Source of the DNA: Caldora sp. SIO3E6
Lineage (GTDB): Bacteria > Cyanobacteriota > Cyanobacteriia > Cyanobacteriales > Coleofasciculaceae
Length of the DNA: 15,415 bases
Direction: 5' to 3'
Assembly (NCBI GenBank): GCA_010672185.1
Contig: JAAHHL010000064.1
Span: 1 to 15,415 of the forward strand
Both the position numbers and the translations under genes were made by a program. The notes beneath the pieces are model-generated. The model had not been told where the DNA came from. It searched no databases and worked only from the letters and a program-made list of their open reading frames with translations. Of the stretch, positions 7,375 through 14,013 are shown in pieces. Each line of letters starts with the position of its first letter. Position 1 is the first letter of the stretch.

Positions 7375-7489
7375 TCACCCGAAAGTTGTAGGATTCGTCA
7401 GTTTCTCATACGCCTTCTCAACGTCGTAAGTATGCAACTGACCAAAAACACTCAAGGAATCATCCGTCCAGTACCCGTCATCGGTTTTT
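7375..7489 (-). pseudogene. Open frame continuing the HTH gene after a one-base shift
   Basis: Immediately past the stop of the HTH gene at 7478, the +1 frame on the minus strand stays open for 36 codons to TGA at 7375-7377. It reads like protein (TDDGYWTDDSLSVFGQ, then LHTYDVEKAYEKL), while the other two frames have early stops. It has no start codon of its own. The frames meet at a run of five A (plus-strand T 7485-7489). Removing one A would join the two as AKTDDGYW and give a protein about 35 residues longer. This suggests a frameshift by slippage in the A run, a sequencing error, or less likely programmed frameshifting. A chance open frame of this length cannot be excluded. Confidence 0.4.
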
Positions 7490-7939
7490 CGCCAAGAAAG
7501 GGGATGCGATTAGCATAGCTTCTAACTGCTGCTTCCTTATTCTTTCTTCCTGCTCCTGGGCTAATCTCTCCTCTGGGAAAACAGCATTTTCAGCTAACAG
7601 CCCCATTAATTTTTGAGGTTGCTGCAATAACATCTCAACTGCTTTGAGCCTATCTGATGTCCTAGTATCAGGATTCTTGGCTATTTCTAGAAGAACATTA
7701 ATACAATCAGAAGAATGCTTTACAGCTTCCAGTAGAGCCTGCTTATAGCTATCAATAGCTTGCGAGTGCCCCTTGAGAATGCGTTCTTTGGCTCTTTTGA
7801 GCGCCTCCTGGAATTCCTCGTGATCACACCACCGATAGATAGTAGAACGCGCCACACCAGCAGCATTAGCCGCTTCCTGATGGTTGCAACCCATGACCAG
7901 TTTCTCAATGGCGATTAGCTGTTTTTCACTCAGAGACAT
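7478..7939 (-). CDS. HTH protein resembling a small terminase subunit (paralog 2)
   Basis: The 153-aa protein starts MSLSEKQLIAIEKLVMG and has a helix-turn-helix at about residues 17-40 (HQEAANAAGVARSTIYRW), then FQEALKRAK, a helical middle, KNPDTRTSDRLKAVEMLLQQ and a charged C-terminus. It is a paralog of the 155-aa gene at 6701-7168. I prefer the ATG at 7939; an in-frame GTG at 7951 would add four residues (MVSH) and neither has a strong ribosome-binding site. Both paralogs resemble phage-type HTH/small-terminase proteins, and they may bind related DNA, for example the GGTGACA boxes that lie between them. The C-terminus may be shortened by a one-base shift (see 7375-7489). Exact role not proven. 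Confidence 0.75.
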   Translation of the reverse strand: MSLSEKQLIAIEKLVMGCNHQEAANAAGVARSTIYRWCDHEEFQEALKRAKERILKGHSQAIDSYKQALLEAVKHSSDCINVLLEIAKNPDTRTSDRLKAVEMLLQQPQKLMGLLAENAVFPEERLAQEQEERIRKQQLEAMLIASPFLAKNR

Positions 7940-8203
7940 ATGAGACACCACGCGACTGGATGGGACAAAAAGTTATTAGTTCTTTGTGAAATCTTGAGAA
8001 AAAGTTGATAACAGTTTGATAATACTCGCCAAGCCTAAAACCCTACAGCTCCCATCATACCTCACTTTCATGGGTTTATAAAACATACCTTGAAACTGTA
8101 TTGGTGCTGTCTCATTGTCCATTGATAGGGGCTTGTTGGGGATTGCACTGCAAGCTAATGGGAGCCACTTGCTCCTCTCTAAAAATCAGAAATGGTAGAG
8201 CAA
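7940..8203. other. Intergenic region between the HTH and replication genes
   Basis: About 260 bases without a convincing gene. This should contain the promoter for the packaging block, but no clear -35/-10 pair stands out. Two AT-rich GATAA motifs (GTTGATAACAGTTTGATAAT, 8003-8022) lie in the middle. A small stem GGAGC-CACTT-GCTCC (8161-8175) follows the replication gene, but it lacks a run of T on the minus strand and is not a convincing terminator. Confidence 0.4.
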
Positions 8204-11200
8204 TCAGAAGGAAGCAAAAGCAAACTCTGTCATAATTTGGTCGTACAACAAACGGGTAATTTTCTTGACCCCCATCAACATAGACCTGAAAATGTGACCT
8301 TTTTCTGAGCTCTCCTCTGAGATCCGCCTCAGCCGTTCAAACTCAGTTGGGGAAATTTCTTCGGCATGGAAAGTACATTGCCTTTCATTATCAGGCAAGC
8401 CAGTCCCCTCAGTAGGGTGTAACACATCCCCCCTGGTTTTTCTAGAATTATCAGCTTGTTGTGTGACGGGTTCAAGCCCTTGCGTATAGTGAGTTTCGGC
8501 TTGTGTTACACCCCCATTTTCGACTACTTTTTTCCAATCAAAAACGAACTCAGAAATCTTGGAATTTATCCGAATAGCCACAGATTCAAGAATGGCTTGA
8601 TGCAATGGCGGAGATTTTTCGATGCAGTACAAACGTACTTGCTTACCATCAATTCTTTTTTGCTTGCGCTTTGTCTTGAGTTCAAATTTTTTGAGAACTT
8701 TACCCAGATACTGGCAAGGCGAGGTATCCTGAGCAGATACACCGATGTTCCGCTGACGCTTGGGATCTTTGCCTTTTTCCCAGAATTCCAGTAGCTCTGG
8801 TGTCTCAGAGTGCCAGCTATTCCCCAGATTGAGGAACCATCCTATCCCCATATCAAGCAGGGTGTGGATTTGGAGCCATTTACTCCGATAGGTAGCTAGG
8901 TGGATTTTCTTCTTACAGTCTGGCTCTGATGGGTCGGTAAAAATGCTCAGTTTCTTATGCCAGCGCTGCTGTTGTAGAAGTTTGGCGGCTTCTGGATTCT
9001 TCAAAAGGAATTGAGATTCAACCGAAGAGATAAGATTTCGGTCTTTATTTTGGACGGTATGGATAAACTCAGGGTCAAAGGCTGGCTTCTCAAAAACCAC
9101 GTTAAATGGGTGTAACACATCCCCCCCGGTTTTATTAGAAATATCGGCTTGTTGTGTGACGGGTTCAATCCCTTGCTTAGAGAGGGTTTCTGCTTGTGTG
9201 ACACCTCCATTTTCGCTGGTGTTAGTACACCGTAATTCTTCTGTGTTATTGTCCGTTATATCCAGGGGTGTGTTTGACGGAGAATTGGCCTGCTCTTGTA
9301 CTGCCAACTGCTGTACTTCTTGGAGCTTGTCAGTAAACCCCTCTTCATTGGCCTTAACCCCATCAATCTCCAGAATCAAGTGACTTGTTGCAGTCTCAAT
9401 CACCTTAGTTGGGGACAGTTTCTTTGCTTCCTGGATTGTTTTATTCTCAAACCCTGGAAGCCTTTGCAACAGGCGGGATTTAGAAACCTGACGGCGTTCA
9501 TCGGGGGTTTTGTTCAGCTTCCTAGCCAACTTATCAGTTTCACCTTGAGTGAGAGTTTCCGATTTATACTTGCGCTCTGATTCAGCCAGTTGAATCTTTT
9601 CTTGCTGTTCCCTTAAATCCTCGATATCATCCTCCCTCCCCTTGATAACAGCGACATCCCATCCGCTATCTCTGAGGGCATACTCAAGGCAAAGTCTGGG
9701 GTGCTCCCGCTCAAAGTTATCTTTGGCGATAACCCGACATTCGTATTCATAATGTGGGTCTACCGAGCGCTTGACTAAATCAATCGCCTTTTCAAGCAGT
9801 TTGTTCTCTCTCTCTACTTCGCTAAGACCTGAAAGAGAAATAGAGGCACAATCCAAGGTGTATTCTTTGAAGGCTTGTTGAAGTTGACCCGATGTTAGAT
9901 TTTGAAAACCTATCTTTTTGTGCAAACTGGAGTGGTTTTGACAATAAACAAACTTGAGAGTTTTGGGGTCGCGATTACGCCCTAGAAATTGAACCTGAGT
10001 ATCCGTTGCCGCCACACCAAAGAAAAAAGCGAATTCGTACTTGAAAAAACTTGGCATTGAGGATTCTATGCTATCGATAATTAAAGAAGCTTCACGCATA
10101 TCGATGCTGACCCCAGATTCAGCACTAGGAGAGAGAATTACTGTATTGATACCATACTTGAGAATAAAAGCCTTGGGGTCACGCAAAAATTCTCTTCCTT
10201 CTTCGGTATTAGAGCTTGTACTATCAAGTCGGAAAACCTTCCTTCCTTTTTCTGATAGCATCGAATCCCATGTTTCACATTTGGTTTGAGAATCAGAGGT
10301 GATGATGATGGGAATATCAGGCGGTAGCCCCATCATAATTTTGTGGAGCTTGGAGTAATCATCAGCTTTAACATCAAACTCAAGCCATTCGCCTATCTGA
10401 GAAGCTAATCCAGCATCTATGTCCTTTTGTGAAGCCTTACGGCGGCGGCTTGACCCATCATAGAGATAAATCTTGCCCCGGTTACCGGTATAGGTATTTT
10501 GAACTTTAGTAATTTTCCTTCCGCTGAGTTTCTCAAAGTATTCAACAGTGAAGTCTGTTAGGTTGGCATCTGATAGAAAGAATGAATCCCCACCTTGGAG
10601 GGCATCAGTTACCCGCTGCTTGATAGTTTCCCGATACATACTCACAGCAGTATTGGAATGATGAAGGTGACGAGCAACGCTCTCAACCTCATCAAAGATG
10701 ATTTTCTTTCCTTCAAAATGATGGGGGGAGAAATAACCCCAGCTATCCACCGCTCCAGCAACCCTTGAACTCGGATCAGCCAGAAGTATCAGTTCACCGT
10801 TGGCCTTTAAATCGCCTTGGATTTGATTCCAATGCTCTCCATTGAGCTTGTGTCCATTAGAACAGAATTGCTCCAGTAGTACATTTCTGTAGCCTCCTAT
10901 GGCAGCTCCATCTGATGGATTGGCTAGGTATTTTTGGTTAGCCCACCAGCTTTTACCAGTTCCCAGTCCAGATTTTACCGCCAATCCCTCTCCAGATTTG
11001 GGAGGCTCCCAATCAAAGTACTGCTTATTGATGGTATGGTCTGGGGTAAATTTTCGCAGTTGGAGCCATTCTTTCCCTATTTCCGTTTCGAGCGCTGGGA
11101 AGTTTTCGACTAACTCATCCTTATCCCCTCTGACAACATGGAAACCTGTGTTTGGTAACTCTGGAATTGGCTTAAGGTATTGCTCAGAGGAATCATCTTT

Positions 11201-12310
11201 CTGTTGTGAGTTTGATTGATTGGGAGGAATGTAGCCACCGTGTTCAACACAAATGGCTTCAAATTCTTCTAGGCTAATGTATTGAATTGGTTGAGCAACA
11301 GAAATCTCATCAATATCCTTATCTTGATCTTTCTTCAACTGACCCCACCAAACAATCTTGACCTCGTAGCCCCATCGTTCTAGTAAATCAAAAGTTTTAC
11401 GGTAACTCCTAACAACATGACCATTGCCAACAGCCCCGGCGTCAGGACAGAAACCAATGAGTTTAGTTCCAAGTTCATCCGATGCTTGCCCTAAGTAACG
11501 CTGTAATTGTTCTGGAGAACTAGCAAAATTAGCTCCACTAGCACCCATTACTACCCGCTGGTGTTTTTGAGCCGCCACAAACGGCTTGAGAATACCCTCA
11601 GCCATCCAAATAGCATCATTATGTGGCTCACCCTCAACTGGTCTAGTAACCGTAATGGGTAGCTCACCATTCAATAGGTGACTACTTCTTTCACCCTTTG
11701 CCCACCTGTACTTGTTTTGAGTTGCTTCATCAAGCCTGATTTGGTAGCCCGTGACCTGACCTTGTGAATCAAAAGCGGGGCAAGCCAATCCTGGCTGACC
11801 TACTGAGATTTTCCCAAACCTGATACCAGGAGTTTTCGGGCTAATACCCCGTGGAACGTGCTGATTAGGCTCAACGCTAAAGAATCCCCCCTCAGCAATG
11901 ACTTGAGCCGATAACCCACGCTGCAAGAGGTTCTCACGATGTAATTTAGATAAGCCAAGATAACGGGATAACAGCCTAATATTCTTGTCCCGTTCTCTCA
12001 CGGGTAAACCAGATTTCAGAAACTGCTGATAACGCCTCTCTTCTTTCTGAGCCTGCTGGCGGCGCTTCTGGGCTAATTCTGGATCATAATCATCATCATC
12101 TGATGTTTGTACCCAAGTGCTTGCCCAAGCATTGCGCCCATTGGGATTCAAGCATTTGTAGCCGTTGATAATTTCTCCCTTGGTGGCATTATTGACAGCC
12201 ATGCATAAGACAAAGGATTTGCCATTATCTTCTTTTGTACGGCATTTGCCCTTGGAATCACCGCAGATTGGGCAAGGGAGGGATTTTGAGCTTGGAATGA
12301 ATTTGCTCAT
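8204..12310 (-). CDS. CyRepA1-like plasmid replication protein (Toprim plus SF2 helicase)
   Basis: The 1368-aa protein appears to be the element's replication initiator. It begins with a zinc ribbon (Cys13, Cys16, Cys23, Cys36). A Toprim-like DUF3854 segment follows, with Glu238 in WMAEGILKP, Asp290 in CPDAGAVGNG and the acidic pair Asp332/Asp334 in KDIDE. Next are SF2-type helicase motifs like those of origin-binding proteins: Walker A GLGTGKS (448-454), DEVE box (540-543), a motif V-like SPSAESGVSID, and motif VI QFLGRNR (774-780). The region beyond about 960 is variable and carries two 36-residue repeats (GGVTQAET...VTQQAD...GDVLHP, about 1033-1067 and 1264-1298) around a separate roughly 195-residue segment. 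The ATG at 12310 has AGAGG upstream and overlaps the stop of a candidate leader peptide. Primase and helicase activity are inferred from motifs; the plasmid Rep assignment rests on my recognition of the family layout. Confidence 0.85.
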   Translation of the reverse strand: MSKFIPSSKSLPCPICGDSKGKCRTKEDNGKSFVLCMAVNNATKGEIINGYKCLNPNGRNAWASTWVQTSDDDDYDPELAQKRRQQAQKEERRYQQFLKSGLPVRERDKNIRLLSRYLGLSKLHRENLLQRGLSAQVIAEGGFFSVEPNQHVPRGISPKTPGIRFGKISVGQPGLACPAFDSQGQVTGYQIRLDEATQNKYRWAKGERSSHLLNGELPITVTRPVEGEPHNDAIWMAEGILKPFVAAQKHQRVVMGASGANFASSPEQLQRYLGQASDELGTKLIGFCPDAGAVGNGHVVRSYRKTFDLLERWGYEVKIVWWGQLKKDQDKDIDEISVAQPIQYISLEEFEAICVEHGGYIPPNQSNSQQKDDSSEQYLKPIPELPNTGFHVVRGDKDELVENFPALETEIGKEWLQLRKFTPDHTINKQYFDWEPPKSGEGLAVKSGLGTGKSWWANQKYLANPSDGAAIGGYRNVLLEQFCSNGHKLNGEHWNQIQGDLKANGELILLADPSSRVAGAVDSWGYFSPHHFEGKKIIFDEVESVARHLHHSNTAVSMYRETIKQRVTDALQGGDSFFLSDANLTDFTVEYFEKLSGRKITKVQNTYTGNRGKIYLYDGSSRRRKASQKDIDAGLASQIGEWLEFDVKADDYSKLHKIMMGLPPDIPIIITSDSQTKCETWDSMLSEKGRKVFRLDSTSSNTEEGREFLRDPKAFILKYGINTVILSPSAESGVSIDMREASLIIDSIESSMPSFFKYEFAFFFGVAATDTQVQFLGRNRDPKTLKFVYCQNHSSLHKKIGFQNLTSGQLQQAFKEYTLDCASISLSGLSEVERENKLLEKAIDLVKRSVDPHYEYECRVIAKDNFEREHPRLCLEYALRDSGWDVAVIKGREDDIEDLREQQEKIQLAESERKYKSETLTQGETDKLARKLNKTPDERRQVSKSRLLQRLPGFENKTIQEAKKLSPTKVIETATSHLILEIDGVKANEEGFTDKLQEVQQLAVQEQANSPSNTPLDITDNNTEELRCTNTSENGGVTQAETLSKQGIEPVTQQADISNKTGGDVLHPFNVVFEKPAFDPEFIHTVQNKDRNLISSVESQFLLKNPEAAKLLQQQRWHKKLSIFTDPSEPDCKKKIHLATYRSKWLQIHTLLDMGIGWFLNLGNSWHSETPELLEFWEKGKDPKRQRNIGVSAQDTSPCQYLGKVLKKFELKTKRKQKRIDGKQVRLYCIEKSPPLHQAILESVAIRINSKISEFVFDWKKVVENGGVTQAETHYTQGLEPVTQQADNSRKTRGDVLHPTEGTGLPDNERQCTFHAEEISPTEFERLRRISEESSEKGHIFRSMLMGVKKITRLLYDQIMTEFAFASF
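8415..8522 (-). repeat. In-gene 108-bp direct repeat, copy A
   Basis: This matches 9108-9215 at 95 of 108 positions by hand alignment, without gaps, and the flanks are unrelated. It lies in frame in the replication gene and encodes GGVTQAETHYTQGLEPVTQQ followed by ADNSRKTRGDVLHP. On the DNA, it has perfect 12-bp inverted ends: GGGTGTAACACA (8415-8426) and TGTGTTACACCC (8502-8513). Confidence 0.9.
9108..9215 (-). repeat. In-gene 108-bp direct repeat, copy B
   Basis: Second copy of the unit at 8415-8522, 693 bp (231 codons) away and in the same frame and orientation. It encodes GGVTQAETLSKQGIEPVTQQ followed by ADISNKTGGDVLHP. Its inverted ends are GGGTGTAACACA (9108-9119) and TGTGTGACACCT (9195-9206), so the second has two mismatches to a perfect dyad. 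Confidence 0.9.
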
Positions 12311-12357
12311 ACCACACCTCTGTGCTCACCTAATAGGGAGGCCAAAGTAGTTTTCAT
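12307..12357 (-). CDS. Candidate 16-aa leader peptide coupled to the replication gene
   Basis: A small frame MKTTLASLLGEHRGVV ends in TGA overlapping the ATG of the replication gene in the form ATGA, the layout of translationally coupled genes. It has AAGG close upstream and AAGGAG eleven bases upstream (12369-12374), and the AGAGG site of the replication gene lies inside it. Several plasmid initiator genes are controlled by such leader peptides, so a copy-number role is possible. The same frame is open upstream for about 55 more codons (LSVFNPPGICQLWIDSEH...), with only TTG as a possible earlier start, so the real gene may be longer. Inference only. Confidence 0.4.
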   Translation of the reverse strand: MKTTLASLLGEHRGVV

Positions 12358-12660
12358 TCTGCCTTCATCTCCTTGAAAGTGATGGGATGAAGGCTTCTCA
12401 GTTTTTTGCTTATCTAGAGAGTGTTCACTATCAATCCACAGTTGACAAATTCCCGGTGGATTAAATACGCTCAAGTTAGTTATATGTGGTCGAAGGTGAC
12501 CGAGGGAGCGTGTGAAAAGCTTTTACCAAGAAGCCTTCGACTTTTTCTTTGGAATCCAATAAAAGTCTTATTGCCCTTTATATCAAAGTAGTTGGGCTGC
12601 TGGCTATATAAAAATCTTTTTGCGGATTTATGGTGATTCGCTATGGCTAAAAAGTCATAA
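12358..12660. other. Upstream region of the replication gene with distant inverted repeats
   Basis: About 300 bases between the XRE gene end and the leader frame of the replication gene. GAAGGCTTCT (12389-12398) and AGAAGCCTTC (12529-12538) form a perfect 10-bp inverted repeat 130 bases apart. TCGAAGG (12490-12496) and CCTTCGA (12534-12540) form a nearer 7-bp pair, and AAAAGCTTTT (12515-12524) is a perfect palindrome between them. The position just before a replication initiator makes this a place to look for its promoter, an antisense regulator or part of an origin. No clear -10/-35 pair or terminator was identified. Confidence 0.4.
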
Positions 12661-12879
12661 TCATGACCCTTTAGTTTTCACAAACTCGGTTTCAGCTTCT
12701 AGCAATTCATCAAATGAACATTTATATACATCCATAAGCTTCTGTATCCCCAGAGGTGTCATCCTAGGGGCTGTTTTTAGTTGCTCCCAGTTTCTAACTG
12801 TTGAAATAGCAACACCAAGTTCTGCGGCGACCTCCTCGGCTCTCTTGCCAACTCTAAGTCTTAGGTCTTTCATGTCCAT
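12661..12879 (-). CDS. Small XRE-family helix-turn-helix regulator
   Basis: A 72-aa protein (MDMKDLRLRVGKRAEEVAAE...) that is almost entirely one XRE/Cro-type helix-turn-helix: EEVAAELGVAISTVRNWEQ with a following PRMTPLGIQKLMDVYKC helix and a short acidic tail. Such proteins are small repressors of phage and plasmid operons. The frame is open up to an ATG at 12915, which would add 12 residues (MLSANILVQLFG). I prefer 12879 because a TATAGAT element on the minus strand (12914-12920) and an operator-like dyad (12916-12954) would otherwise overlap the start. Neither start has a good ribosome-binding site. It is divergent from the plus-strand operon at 13307 and points toward the replication gene, so it may regulate either or both. 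TACCAA boxes repeat at 12879-12884, 12892-12897 and 12919-12924. Confidence 0.8.
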   Translation of the reverse strand: MDMKDLRLRVGKRAEEVAAELGVAISTVRNWEQLKTAPRMTPLGIQKLMDVYKCSFDELLEAETEFVKTKGS

Positions 12880-12915
12880 ACCAAATAACTGTACCAATAT
12901 ATTAGCACTTAACAT

Positions 12916-12956
12916 CTATACCAACTAATTGACAATACTAATTAATTGGTATAGAT
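12916..12956. promoter_or_regulatory. Operator-like dyad and divergent promoter beside the XRE gene
   Basis: CTATACCAACTAATTG (12916-12931) and TAATTAATTGGTATAG (12939-12954) are inverted repeats matching at 14 of 16 positions. Each half carries TATAGAT pointing outward (12950-12956 plus strand, 12914-12920 minus strand), so the dyad could overlap two divergent -10 elements. On the plus strand TTGACA (12929-12934) lies 15 bases before TATAGAT, a plausible promoter for the operon beginning at 13307, although the leader would be about 350 bases long. Position next to an XRE gene suggests autoregulation. Confidence 0.6.
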
Positions 12957-13207
12957 TGAGTATATAAGCTGATTAGTAAAGCAAAGCCTCACGCTGAGAG
13001 CGCGGCGAGAATCCGCAAGACCAACTAACCACTCAAAGTCCAGGTACAGCAAGCCTTCTAACTAATCAACCAATCAAATAAGGATTCATTTCCCCAAGGA
13101 ATGCAGTTCCTACGACAGCGTATATACATAAACCCGTAGTGAGCTGAACGAGAGTAACCCCACATTCTCAATAGTGATTACTAATGAGAATGGTGACCCA
13201 ACTCTCA
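12957..13207. other. Untranslated divergent region with short dyads
   Basis: About 250 bases with no convincing gene. An inverted repeat ATTCTCAATAGT-GATT-ACTAATGAGAAT (13164-13191, one mismatch in 12) is the clearest structure. Smaller stems occur at 13002-13016 (GCGG-CGAGAAT-CCGC) and near 13098-13116 (AAGGAAT...AGTTCCT). These could be leader RNA structures or protein sites. Confidence 0.4.
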
Positions 13208-13290
13208 AAAAGCGGCACTTCCGCTTTTAAAAAACGGCACTTCCGGGGAATAGTTCCGGAACTATTCCGGAACACTAAAACGGCACTTCC
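13208..13290. repeat. CGGCACTTCC repeats with a 22-bp palindrome (candidate origin or operator)
   Basis: CGGCACTTCC, each copy preceded by an A-rich stretch, occurs at 13213-13222, 13235-13244 and 13281-13290, so copies start 22 and 46 bases apart. Between copies two and three is a perfect 22-bp palindrome, GGAATAGTTCC plus GGAACTATTCC (13247-13268). The first copy sits in a hairpin AAAAGCGG-CACTT-CCGCTTTT (13208-13228). TTCCGG occurs at 13241, 13254 and 13265. Spaced direct repeats with a dyad next to a regulator and small operon recall plasmid iterons or a repressor-binding array. It ends 16 bases before the start codon at 13307, which favours a regulatory site for that gene, but an origin role is not excluded. 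Confidence 0.6.
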
Positions 13291-13306
13291 AATATGAGAC
13301 TACAAA

Positions 13307-13993
13307 ATGACTGAACATCAAGCTCAACAAAACTTTGAAGGGTTGAACAGTAATGTATTGCCACTCCCTTCCGCGACTTCCACGGCACAAGAGGAATTTC
13401 CTCAACTTTTCAGCAATAAAGATTTGCAGAAGCGGTATACGGTGAGTAGTCGGCAAGTGCGGAATTATGCCGCCATTGTTAGGGATGCTTATCCTTGGCT
13501 TGAAGGAGAATTGAAAAACGGCAATAAGTACACCGTACTTATGGTTCAACTCATTGATGAATTTAAAGAATCTGGAATGAGTTCTGCTCAGTGGATTGAG
13601 CATATTCACGATGAGAATGCTGAGAAATTACAAATTGCTCAAGTAGATGAACTGACTGAAGATGTTGGGATTACTGGAGGATTAGCCCTAATCACCCAGG
13701 AAGACAGTCCATTTGCTGGATTGGCGGTGACAACAAAAGCTTCAGATCGCGTCCAGGTCTTGCAGGGTGAGCTAGAACTCATTGAGTCATCTGCTGATGA
13801 GGACTTTGGAGATTTTCTCTCAATCACCGCAGAACTGGAAGCTGAAGATGAAGCATCGACTCAACAAGACGAGCTGGAATGGCAGGCTCTACGCAAAAAG
13901 AATGCTCAAAAGTGGCTGAAGCGCCGCGCCATCTTGGAACGGGACAAACAGCAAATCTTGCAGGGTGATGTTCCCCTACCAAAAAAGTCATGA
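13307..13993 (+). CDS. Hypothetical protein, possible DNA-binding N-terminus
   Basis: I do not recognise this 228-aa protein. Residues about 34-65 (FSNKDLQKRYTVSSRQVRNY) look like a helix-turn-helix of the kind used to bind DNA, followed by NGNKYTVLMVQLIDEF. The middle (about 110-190) is acidic (SSADEDFGDF, ELEAEDEAS), and the end is basic with a helical look (RKKNAQKWLKRRAILERDKQ). No signal peptide or membrane segment is visible. The ATG at 13307 has no strong ribosome-binding site. It is the first gene of the plus-strand series, directly downstream of the CGGCACTTCC/palindrome array, so it may bind that array or be controlled by it. It could be a partition, copy-control or phage regulatory protein; none can be chosen from the sequence. 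Confidence 0.75.
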   Translation: MTEHQAQQNFEGLNSNVLPLPSATSTAQEEFPQLFSNKDLQKRYTVSSRQVRNYAAIVRDAYPWLEGELKNGNKYTVLMVQLIDEFKESGMSSAQWIEHIHDENAEKLQIAQVDELTEDVGITGGLALITQEDSPFAGLAVTTKASDRVQVLQGELELIESSADEDFGDFLSITAELEAEDEASTQQDELEWQALRKKNAQKWLKRRAILERDKQQILQGDVPLPKKS

Positions 13994-14013
13994 CCAGTGG
14001 GGAGCGAAAAGTC

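Noticed and set aside
8464..8480. GACGGGTTCAAGCCCTT resembles a tRNA T-arm
   Set aside because: There is no acceptor, D or anticodon arm at the proper distances, and the sequence is part of the in-frame repeat in the replication gene.
12525..12660. Additional open frames upstream of the replication gene (for example LDSKEKVEGFLVKAFHTL)
   Set aside because: All three minus-strand frames are open over much of this AT-rich stretch, so protein-like appearance is not evidence; none has a start with a ribosome-binding site.
13164..13191. Fur-type iron box
   Set aside because: TGAGAAT symmetry is only loosely similar to the Fur consensus and no iron-related gene is nearby.
13262..13609. Minus-strand open frame of 115 codons opposite the 228-aa gene
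   Set aside because: It overlaps the better-supported plus-strand gene and the repeat array, and its residues do not read like a folded protein.
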